Positions 1 through 5,248 of a stretch of DNA of 5,248 nt are shown piece by piece. Under the pieces are notes generated by a model. It saw nothing but the letters and a program-made list of their open reading frames with translations, ran no database searches and had not been told where the DNA came from. Source of the DNA: Clostridia bacterium (lineage in GTDB: Bacteria > Bacillota > Peptococcia > DRI-13 > DTU073). The position numbers and the translations under genes are program-made. How positions within the stretch are numbered: position 1 is the stretch's first letter; each line of letters opens with the position of its first letter. Where the stretch lies: contig DUTO01000208.1 in assembly GCA_012842035.1 (NCBI GenBank), positions 1 to 5,248 of the forward strand. Direction: 5' to 3'.

Positions 1-1394
1 TAGTGGGTGGAGCTTTAAGCTCTGCTTTTATTCCTGTTTTCGCCAGTTATATTGCTACGAATAAAGAAGACGAAGGTTGGCGGGTGGCCAGCACGATTTT
101 TAATCTGGTCATTATTTTGATGTTGGCAGGAATTACGTTGGGTATTATTTTTGCACCTGCTTTGATTCGTTTACTTGTCCCCGGTTTTAGTCCGGAAAAC
201 ATTGCTTTAACGGTCAAAATGACGCGGATTATGTTTTTTCAGACGTTTTTTATGGCTTTAAATGGAATCTCTATGGGTATTCTTAATTCTTATCAGCATT
301 TTTTGGCTCCCGCGCTGGGGTCTGTAGTTTATAATTTAGGAATTATTCTGGTGGGGCTTTTTTTCTCGCATTGTTTAAATTTAGGAATTGTCGGTTTTGC
401 GCTTGGCGTAGTGGCAGGAGCGGCTTTGAATTTTGCTGTACAGCTTCCGGCTTTATTGAAAATTGGTTTACGTTATCAATTGGTAATTGATTTACGTCAT
501 CCCGGTGTTAAAAAAATCGGCACATTGATTTTGCCTGTTTTAATTGGTTTATCGGTAACTCATTTTAATCTTTTTGTTAATCAGAATTTAGGTTCTAATT
601 TGCCTAGTGGGATGATTTCTGCTCTACGGGTAGCCCAACGGATTATGCAGTTGCCGATTGGGGTTTTTGCTGTGGCTATTGCTGTAGCAGTTTTCCCTAC
701 CTTAACCGGCCAGGCGGCCCGTGAAGAAAAGGAGCAGTTTAAGAAAACAATGTCTTTAGGTGTACGAACCATTTTCTTTATCACTATTCCTGCGGCGATT
801 GGCTTAATTGCTTTACGAATTCCGATTGTCCGACTTCTTTTTGAACAAGGACGTTTTACTTCGGCCGATACAAGTGCTACGGCCTATGCTTTGCTTTTTT
901 ATTGTTTAGGGCTTTTTGCTTATTCTGCTTTGCAATTGTTAAACCGAGTTTTTTATGCGTGGCAGGACACACTTACCCCTGTAACCGTAGGCATTGTGAC
1001 CATAATTATTAATATCGTGCTTAATTTTGCTTTAGTTAAACCAATGGGACATGGTGGTTTAGCGTTAGCTTATTCTTTAGCCGGAATTATTAATATGTTA
1101 GCTCTTTTTTATCTGTTTAGGAAAAAAGCCGGTTCCCTTGATGGTCGTAGAATTTTACATTCTTTTGTTTTGACTTTGGGGATTTCTTTAGTGATGGGCT
1201 TAGCTGCTTATCAAACAGCTCAGGGTATGGCTGTCATTATAGATATAGGGACAAAGACAGGTCAGCTTTTGCAAGTAGGGGTTAGTATTACGGTAGGTGT
1301 TTTAGTTTTCGGTTTTTTAGCTTTTTTATGCAAGATGGAAGAAGGGGAATTAGCACAACAGATTCTCATGCGGCGTTTAAGAAGGAAACGCTAA
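1..1394 (+). CDS. murJ: Lipid II flippase MurJ (MviN family), 5'-truncated by window edge
   Basis: This is a polytopic inner-membrane protein of the MOP superfamily that flips the peptidoglycan precursor lipid II to the outer face of the membrane. The reading frame is open from the edge (first whole codon at 3) and yields 463 residues. The first visible residues, VGGALSSAFIPVF, match the conserved segment after the second helix of MurJ, so the GTG at 3 is an internal valine and not a start. About 57 residues are missing, including the N-terminal arginines needed in E. coli MurJ. Family marks seen, in fragment numbering: AQRIMQLPIGVF at 211-222 (R213 aligns with the essential E. coli R270), LFEQGRFTSADT at 279-290, and RVFYAWQDTLTPV at 315-327. 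About twelve hydrophobic helices are visible of the family's usual fourteen. The C-terminus is a basic tail (MRRLRRKR). No hairpin terminator follows the TAA, so transcription may continue into lepA. Confidence 0.95.
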   Translation, partial: VGGALSSAFIPVFASYIATNKEDEGWRVASTIFNLVIILMLAGITLGIIFAPALIRLLVPGFSPENIALTVKMTRIMFFQTFFMALNGISMGILNSYQHFLAPALGSVVYNLGIILVGLFFSHCLNLGIVGFALGVVAGAALNFAVQLPALLKIGLRYQLVIDLRHPGVKKIGTLILPVLIGLSVTHFNLFVNQNLGSNLPSGMISALRVAQRIMQLPIGVFAVAIAVAVFPTLTGQAAREEKEQFKKTMSLGVRTIFFITIPAAIGLIALRIPIVRLLFEQGRFTSADTSATAYALLFYCLGLFAYSALQLLNRVFYAWQDTLTPVTVGIVTIIINIVLNFALVKPMGHGGLALAYSLAGIINMLALFYLFRKKAGSLDGRRILHSFVLTLGISLVMGLAAYQTAQGMAVIIDIGTKTGQLLQVGVSITVGVLVFGFLAFLCKMEEGELAQQILMRRLRRKR

Positions 1395-1398
1395 AGTT

Positions 1399-1428
1399 TT
1401 GTTGTTGTCTTCTGTTTTCTGTTATACT
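1399..1428 (+). promoter_or_regulatory. Predicted sigma-A promoter for lepA-hemW, extended -10 type
   Basis: The 67-bp gap between murJ and lepA holds TGTTATACT at 1420-1428. This is a full extended -10 motif (TG, one base, then TATACT, one mismatch to TATAAT). The best -35 candidate is TTGTTG at 1399-1404 with an 18-bp spacer, which is weak (3 of 6 to TTGACA), as is often tolerated when the TG extension is present. Transcription would begin near 1435, giving a leader of about 27 nt. This is a sequence-based prediction; read-through from murJ is also possible. Confidence 0.55.
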
Positions 1429-1449
1429 AAAGAGTAATGAATTAAAACT

Positions 1450-1457
1450 GAGGGGAG
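1450..1457 (+). promoter_or_regulatory. lepA ribosome binding site
   Basis: GAGGGGAG lies 4 nt before the ATG at 1462, with the GGGG core 6 nt upstream of it. It is a strong purine-rich Shine-Dalgarno sequence and supports 1462 as the lepA start. The encoded N-terminus (MDQKYIRNFCIIAHIDHGKS) also begins where LepA proteins normally do. Confidence 0.75.
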
Positions 1458-1461
1458 AAAT

Positions 1462-3264
1462 ATGGATCAGAAATATATCCGCAATTTTTGTATTATTGCT
1501 CATATTGACCATGGAAAATCAACTTTAGCCGATCGTCTTTTAGAATATACGGGGGCTCTTACTGAGCGCGAAATGACTGAACAGGTACTAGATAAGATGG
1601 ATCTGGAAAAAGAACGTGGGATTACGATTAAGCTCAAAGCTGTGCAGATGAACTATACAGCTACAGATGGGCAGGAATATTTGTTTAATTTAATTGATAC
1701 ACCGGGTCATGTTGATTTTACTTATGAAGTTTCACGAAGTTTAGCTGCTTGTGAAGGAGCGCTCCTGGTTGTTGATGCGGCTCAAGGTATTGAAGCCCAA
1801 ACTTTGGCTAATGTTTATTTGGCTTTAGAACATGACTTGGAAATTATCCCGGTGATCAATAAAATTGATTTGCCTAGTGCGGAACCGGAAAGAGTCAGAC
1901 AGGAAATTGAAGAAGTTATTGGCTTAGATGGTCAGGACGCTATTTTGGCTTCGGCTAAAGAGGGGCAAGGGATTAAAGAAATCTTAGAAGCCGTGGTGCA
2001 TAAAATTCCTGCCCCACAGGGAAGTCCTACGGCTCCTTTAAAGGCGTTGATCTTTGATTCACATTTTGATTCCTATAAGGGTGCAATTCCTTATTTGCGT
2101 GTTTTTGATGGTTCTTTAAAAAAAGGCATGCATATTTCCTTGATGTCTACGGGAAAAATTTTTGAGGTAACGGAGGTAGGCATTTTTACACCGGCGCTGA
2201 AAACTGTAGAGGTTCTTCCCGCAGGAACTGTTGGTTTTTTGGCGGCGACAATCAAGAATGTGAAGGATACTCAAGTGGGTGATACAATCACTTTGGCCGC
2301 AAAACCAACAGATAGTCCTTTGCCGGGTTATCGTCAGGCTACACCGATGGTCTATTGTGGGCTTTATCCCTTGGATACCGGTGACTATGAAAATTTACGT
2401 GAGGCTTTAGAAAAGTTAAAGCTTAATGATGCTTCTTTAGAATATGTGCCGGAAACTTCTGTGGCTTTAGGCTTCGGTTTCCGTTGCGGTTTTTTAGGTT
2501 TATTGCATATGGAAATTATTCGAGAGCGTTTGGAGCGAGAATACGACTTAGAGCTTTTAATTACGGCTCCTAGTGTTGTTTATAAAGTATTAAAAATAGA
2601 TGGAGAAACGATCTTGGTAGATAATCCACTTGCCCTGCCTCCCGTGCCAGAAATTGCAGAGATTGCCGAGCCTTATGTACAGGCGACAATTATGGTTCCC
2701 AATGACTTTGTCGGTCCGGTGATGGAGCTAGCCCAGGGAAAAAGAGGTACATTTATTACGATGAATTATCTTTCTATGAAGCGGGTTATGTTAAAATATG
2801 ACTTGCCTTTAAGTGAGATTATTTATGACTTTTTTGACCAATTAAAATCGCGGACCAAAGGTTATGCTTCCTTAGATTATGAATTTGCAGATTACCGAGT
2901 TTCTCCATTAGTTAAATTAGATATTTTGCTTAATAACGAGGTTGTCGATGCCTTATCTTTTATTGTCCACCGGGAGCGAGCTTATGCCCGAGGCAGAGCT
3001 TTAGTGGAAAAATTACGACGCCTTATTCCCCGGCAAATGTTTGAAGTACCTATTCAAGCGGCTATTGGCAATAAAGTTATTGCCCGGGAAACGGTGAAGG
3101 CTTTGCGTAAAGATGTAATAGATAAATGTTATGGGGGAGACATTACGCGAAAACGTAAGCTTTTAGAGAAGCAAAAAGAAGGTAAAAAACGGATGAAACA
3201 AGTAGGGAATGTGGAAATACCGCAAGAGGCGTTTATGGCTGTTTTAAGTTTAGAAGAGGATTAA
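1462..3264 (+). CDS. lepA: Elongation factor 4 (LepA), ribosome-associated translational GTPase
   Basis: LepA is a cytosolic GTPase related to EF-G that binds the ribosome. It has been described as a back-translocase and as a factor in initiation or 30S assembly. The 600 residues are full family length. G-domain motifs are all intact: P-loop AHIDHGKST at 13-21, RGIT at 52-55, DTPGH at 79-83 with the catalytic-type His83, NKID at 133-136, and SAK at 164-166. A beta-barrel domain II (about 190-280), an EF-G-III-like domain (about 290-370, with the LepA-typical GFGFRCGFLGLLHMEI at 337-352), an EF-G-V-like domain (about 400-480) and the LepA-specific C-terminal domain (about 480-600) follow. The last includes CYGGDITRKRKLLEKQKEG at 556-574 and VGNVEIPQEAF at 581-591. 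EF-G domain IV is absent, as expected, which excludes EF-G, TypA and RF3. It has its own predicted promoter, and hemW follows within 14 bp. Nothing in it looks damaged. Confidence 0.98.
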   Translation: MDQKYIRNFCIIAHIDHGKSTLADRLLEYTGALTEREMTEQVLDKMDLEKERGITIKLKAVQMNYTATDGQEYLFNLIDTPGHVDFTYEVSRSLAACEGALLVVDAAQGIEAQTLANVYLALEHDLEIIPVINKIDLPSAEPERVRQEIEEVIGLDGQDAILASAKEGQGIKEILEAVVHKIPAPQGSPTAPLKALIFDSHFDSYKGAIPYLRVFDGSLKKGMHISLMSTGKIFEVTEVGIFTPALKTVEVLPAGTVGFLAATIKNVKDTQVGDTITLAAKPTDSPLPGYRQATPMVYCGLYPLDTGDYENLREALEKLKLNDASLEYVPETSVALGFGFRCGFLGLLHMEIIRERLEREYDLELLITAPSVVYKVLKIDGETILVDNPLALPPVPEIAEIAEPYVQATIMVPNDFVGPVMELAQGKRGTFITMNYLSMKRVMLKYDLPLSEIIYDFFDQLKSRTKGYASLDYEFADYRVSPLVKLDILLNNEVVDALSFIVHRERAYARGRALVEKLRRLIPRQMFEVPIQAAIGNKVIARETVKALRKDVIDKCYGGDITRKRKLLEKQKEGKKRMKQVGNVEIPQEAFMAVLSLEED

Positions 3265-3266
3265 AT

Positions 3267-3273
3267 AAGGGTG
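3267..3273 (+). promoter_or_regulatory. hemW ribosome binding site (helps choose between two adjacent ATGs)
   Basis: AAGGGTG lies in the 11-bp lepA-hemW gap. Two ATG codons follow in tandem at 3276 and 3279. The GGG core is 4 nt from the first and 7 nt from the second, so normal spacing favours 3279, although either may be used. The products differ by a single methionine. Confidence 0.55.
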
Positions 3274-3275
3274 TC

Positions 3276-4415
3276 ATGATGAAAACAGTAGGTATTTATG
3301 TTCATCTTCCTTTTTGTGAGCAGAAGTGTTATTATTGTGACTTTGTTTCTTTTGCAAAGTGCAGTGAACAAGAAAAAGAAACTTATCTTCAGGCTTTAGC
3401 CCAGGAAGCTAAAATTTATCAGCGGTTTTTGGTCGGAATTACAGGAAAAAGTTTATATTTAGGAGGGGGCACTCCTACTTGTTTGACTGCGAAACAGCTG
3501 GGGCAACTGTTTACTATTTTGTCTGATTTTTTTAAATTACCTACAGGTATCGAGATAACAGTAGAGGCTAATCCCGGTACTTTAAATCGGGAGAAACTTC
3601 AGGTGTTAAGAAAGGTCGGTTGTAACCGACTTTCTCTAGGTGTACAGAGTTTTTCGGTACATGACTTACAGGTCTTAGGTCGGATACACTCTCCCCGGGA
3701 TGTATATAATACTTACCAGCTGGCGCGGCAGGTTGGTTTTGCTAATATTAGTTTAGATTTAATGTATGGTTTGCCGGGACAAAGTTTGTTGGGTTGGCGG
3801 GATAATTTAAAAAAAGCGGTAGAATTGGAACCTGAACATCTTGCTTTATATCAGTTGAATATAGAACAAGGGACTCCCTTCGCTAAGTTAGTACAAAATG
3901 GACTTTTAGAGGAGTTTTCTCAAGATAAAGCTTTTTTGATGTACAAGGAAACGAGCGATTTTTTACAAGTTCATGGTTATCGTCATTATGAAATTAGTAA
4001 TTTTGCCCTTCCCGGTAAGGAAGCTATTCATAATTCTTTGTATTGGTTAAATGAAGAATATTTAGGGTTGGGAGTGGGAGCAGCCGGGTATGTACAAGGT
4101 ATTCGTTATGTGAACACAGCTGATTTAGATGTTTATCAAGCTTTGCTGAGGCAGGGGCAATTACCTCAAGCTGTAAAAGAACCGATTAAGCAAGAATTGG
4201 CAATGGCCGAAACGATGTTTTTGGGATTACGACTTTTAAAAGGGGTAAGCAAGGAAAAGTTTTTGAAAAAATACGGTATCACTATAGAAAATAAGTATGG
4301 AGATGTTTTAGAAAAATTAAAAAGGCAAGGGCTATTGCAGGAAACAGCGACTCATGTAGCTCTTACTAAGGAAGGATTACCGATAGCGAATCTGGTTTTT
4401 CAAGAGTTTCTCTAA
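3276..4415 (+). CDS. hemW: Radical-SAM heme chaperone HemW (HemN-like, formerly annotated as coproporphyrinogen III oxidase)
   Basis: HemW is a radical-SAM-fold protein that binds heme and delivers it to respiratory enzymes; many databases still label it oxygen-independent coproporphyrinogen III oxidase. The 379 residues match HemW length and are shorter than true HemN. The iron-sulfur motif is C14, C18, C21 (CxxxCxxC) after GIYVHLPF. The position that holds a fourth cysteine in HemN is F23 here (CYYCDF), a HemW feature. Other marks are GGGTPT at 63-68 (SAM binding), EANPGT at 97-102, LSLGVQSF at 119-126, HYEISNFA at 237-244, and HNSLYW at 252-257, which fits the HNxxYW motif associated with heme binding in HemW proteins. 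A HemN C-terminal-type domain follows (about 300-379). The start is 3276 or 3279, the second fitting the ribosome binding site better. The 11-bp gap after lepA with no promoter indicates co-transcription. hrcA downstream has its own promoter. Confidence 0.93.
   Translation: MMKTVGIYVHLPFCEQKCYYCDFVSFAKCSEQEKETYLQALAQEAKIYQRFLVGITGKSLYLGGGTPTCLTAKQLGQLFTILSDFFKLPTGIEITVEANPGTLNREKLQVLRKVGCNRLSLGVQSFSVHDLQVLGRIHSPRDVYNTYQLARQVGFANISLDLMYGLPGQSLLGWRDNLKKAVELEPEHLALYQLNIEQGTPFAKLVQNGLLEEFSQDKAFLMYKETSDFLQVHGYRHYEISNFALPGKEAIHNSLYWLNEEYLGLGVGAAGYVQGIRYVNTADLDVYQALLRQGQLPQAVKEPIKQELAMAETMFLGLRLLKGVSKEKFLKKYGITIENKYGDVLEKLKRQGLLQETATHVALTKEGLPIANLVFQEFL
3611..3633. repeat. Short inverted repeat inside hemW
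   Basis: GTCGGTT (3615-3621) and AACCGAC (3624-3630) are perfect inverted arms separated by GT. Pairing can extend to flanking AAAG and CTTT if one G is bulged. It lies within the codons for the conserved segment around GCNRLSLGVQSF. Arms this short are expected by chance a few times in a window of this size, so a function is doubtful. Confidence 0.3.
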
Positions 4416-4432
4416 GAAAAAGCCTAGATGTA

Positions 4433-4461
4433 TTGACAAAAAAAACACAAAATGGTATTTT
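4433..4461 (+). promoter_or_regulatory. Predicted sigma-A promoter of hrcA (heat-shock operon)
   Basis: A perfect -35 TTGACA at 4433-4438 is followed, after a 17-bp spacer, by -10 TATTTT at 4456-4461. A TG at 4453-4454 makes it an extended -10 as well. The spacer starts with a run of A (4438-4445), which may bend the DNA. Transcription is predicted to begin near 4468, about 6 bp before the CIRCE operator and about 52 nt before the hrcA ATG. This is the vegetative-type promoter known for class I heat-shock operons, where heat response comes from loss of HrcA repression rather than from a special sigma factor. Confidence 0.85.
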
Positions 4462-4473
4462 AAAAGGAGAACT

Positions 4474-4500
4474 TTAGCACTCAAGGGAGGTGAGTGCTAA
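4474..4500 (+). promoter_or_regulatory. CIRCE operator (HrcA binding site), perfect consensus
   Basis: TTAGCACTC (4474-4482), a 9-base spacer AAGGGAGGT (4483-4491), and GAGTGCTAA (4492-4500) match the CIRCE consensus TTAGCACTC-N9-GAGTGCTAA at all 18 arm positions. It lies just downstream of the predicted start of transcription and just upstream of hrcA, so bound HrcA should block its own operon. Because it is transcribed, it can also form a 9-bp hairpin near the 5' end of the mRNA, a position where CIRCE has been linked to mRNA stability in Bacillus subtilis. The loop holds a ribosome-binding-like GGAGGTGA running into the second arm. Confidence 0.98.
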
Positions 4501-4504
4501 TAAA

Positions 4505-4514
4505 AGGGGGCGGG
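4505..4514 (+). promoter_or_regulatory. hrcA ribosome binding site
   Basis: AGGGGGCGGG ends 5 nt before the ATG at 4520; the AGGGGG part is 9 nt from it. The same purine block is 15 nt from the next in-frame ATG at 4526, so 4520 is preferred. It is a less exact anti-Shine-Dalgarno match than the GGAGGTGA in the CIRCE loop, but that one is 26 nt from the ATG, too far to serve it directly. Confidence 0.6.
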
Positions 4515-4519
4515 AAAAG

Positions 4520-5248
4520 ATGAAAATGGATGAACGAAAGCAAAAAATTTTACAAGCACTCATCCTTGATTACATTGCTACCGGTGACCCGGTTGGTTCC
4601 CGTACTATTGCTAAAAAATATAAACTGGGGGTAAGTTCGGCCACTATACGTAATGAGATGGCGGACTTAGAAGAATTAGGTTTGCTTGAACAGCCTTATG
4701 CTTCAGCCGGGAGGATTCCTTCTCAATTCGGGTATCGTTATTATGTAGATTGTTTGATGGAAAAACAACCCTTGCCGAATTCTCTAAAAAAATATATTCA
4801 AGCAGCTTTACTTGAGAAAATTAGTGAAACGGAGGCTTTGATTCAAGTAACCAGTAAGTTGTTATCACAATTGACTAACTATACGGCATTAGTAATGACT
4901 CCTACTTTTGAAAAAAACAAATTAGAACATATTCAATTATTACCTTTAGCGAGACATAAATTTGTTTTAGTTGTTGTTTTAGATAACGGGCATGTGGAAC
5001 ATCGTGCTTTTGAACTTCCTTTTTCTTTGCGCGAAGAGGAGCTAAGGCATGTTGCTTATGTTTTAAATAAACATTTACGAGGTTTATCTTTAGAACAGTG
5101 GCAAACGGGGGTTTTATATGCTGTTCGTTATGAACTTGCTCAGCAAGAAAATTTCTTCAATGAAGTTATGGGGTTAATTGAAAATATTTTAGCTTGGGAA
5201 TATAATAACAAAGTATATTTAGGGGGAGCACTAAATATTTTAGACCAA
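4520..5248 (+). CDS. hrcA: Heat-inducible transcription repressor HrcA, 3'-truncated by window edge
   Basis: HrcA is the dimeric DNA-binding repressor of class I heat-shock genes (its own operon and usually groESL) and binds CIRCE; its folding and activity depend on GroEL. The frame runs open from the ATG at 4520 to the edge, giving 243 residues of an expected 340-350. The N-terminus is a winged helix-turn-helix: DERKQKILQALILDYIATG at 4-22, DPVGSRTIAKKY at 23-34, the recognition-helix segment VSSATIRNEMADLEELG at 38-54, and the signature SAGRIPSQFGYRYYVD at 62-77. A GAF-like central domain begins after about residue 100. YLGGALNIL at 233-241 matches the family's conserved YxGGxxNxL segment. 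Alternatives for the start are the ATG at 4526 and an in-frame GTG at 4490 inside CIRCE; the ribosome binding site favours 4520. The perfect CIRCE element just upstream confirms the identity and indicates autoregulation. grpE, dnaK and dnaJ normally follow, but this cannot be checked here. Confidence 0.97.
   Translation, partial: MKMDERKQKILQALILDYIATGDPVGSRTIAKKYKLGVSSATIRNEMADLEELGLLEQPYASAGRIPSQFGYRYYVDCLMEKQPLPNSLKKYIQAALLEKISETEALIQVTSKLLSQLTNYTALVMTPTFEKNKLEHIQLLPLARHKFVLVVVLDNGHVEHRAFELPFSLREEELRHVAYVLNKHLRGLSLEQWQTGVLYAVRYELAQQENFFNEVMGLIENILAWEYNNKVYLGGALNILDQ

Noticed and set aside
3..5. GTG at the left edge as a start codon for murJ
   Set aside because: The residues that follow match an internal MurJ segment about 57 residues into the family, so the codon is an internal valine in a gene cut by the window.
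358..364. T7 homopolymer in murJ as a frameshift or slippage site
   Set aside because: The murJ frame reads through it intact with family-consistent residues on both sides, so there is no sign of programmed or accidental frameshifting.
581..784. A 67-codon open frame on the minus strand inside murJ
   Set aside because: It lies wholly opposite conserved murJ codons, has no recognisable protein similarity and needs no gene to explain it.
1328..1528. A 66-codon + strand frame spanning the murJ end and the lepA start
   Set aside because: It overlaps two clearly real genes in another frame, covers the lepA promoter and ribosome binding site, and its product resembles no family I know.
4411..4430. 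Possible terminator after hemW (TCTAAG with CCTAGA)
   Set aside because: The stem is at most six pairs with an internal mismatch and there is no T run after it, so it is not a convincing intrinsic terminator.
1..5248. An undescribed system, mobile element, CRISPR array or RNA gene
   Set aside because: All coding space is taken by four well-known conserved genes; I found no direct-repeat arrays, transposase-like frames, tRNA-like folds or riboswitch-like leaders in the two short gaps.

Overview
The window is a conserved housekeeping stretch from a low-GC, AT-rich Gram-positive-type (Firmicutes) chromosome. All four genes lie on the + strand: the 3' part of murJ (lipid II flippase), complete lepA (elongation factor 4), complete hemW (radical-SAM heme chaperone), and the 5' part of hrcA (heat-shock repressor). 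The Firmicutes assignment rests on the lepA-hemW-hrcA order, a perfect CIRCE operator in front of hrcA, strong purine-rich ribosome binding sites, and codon use rich in TTA, TTT and ATT. A murJ gene directly before lepA, plus the style of the HrcA N-terminus, makes me lean weakly towards a Negativicutes-like or clostridial lineage rather than Bacillus. That is memory-based inference, not a search result.

Layout: murJ runs in from the left edge, missing about 57 N-terminal residues, and ends at 1394. A 67-bp gap holds an extended -10 promoter (TGTTATACT) and a good ribosome binding site for lepA (1462-3264). hemW follows after 11-14 bp with no terminator or promoter between, so lepA and hemW look co-transcribed. 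A 104-bp gap (4416-4519) then carries a near-consensus sigma-A promoter (TTGACA, 17 bp, TATTTT with an upstream TG), the CIRCE inverted repeat just downstream of the predicted transcription start, and the hrcA ribosome binding site. hrcA is open to the right edge (243 codons of an expected roughly 340-350). In related genomes grpE, dnaK and dnaJ usually follow, but they are outside this window.

How the genes work together: the hrcA segment is an autoregulated heat-shock control unit, in which HrcA should bind the CIRCE element in its own leader. LepA (translation), HemW (heme delivery) and MurJ (cell-wall precursor export) are unrelated biochemically; their linkage looks like conserved gene order rather than a pathway.

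I see no mobile element, CRISPR array, tRNA, rRNA or accessory system here. The most interesting small-scale signals are in the hrcA leader: the CIRCE loop contains an 8-base perfect anti-Shine-Dalgarno complement, followed by a 9-codon reading frame whose stop overlaps the hrcA start. No stretch over 300 bases lacks a gene.
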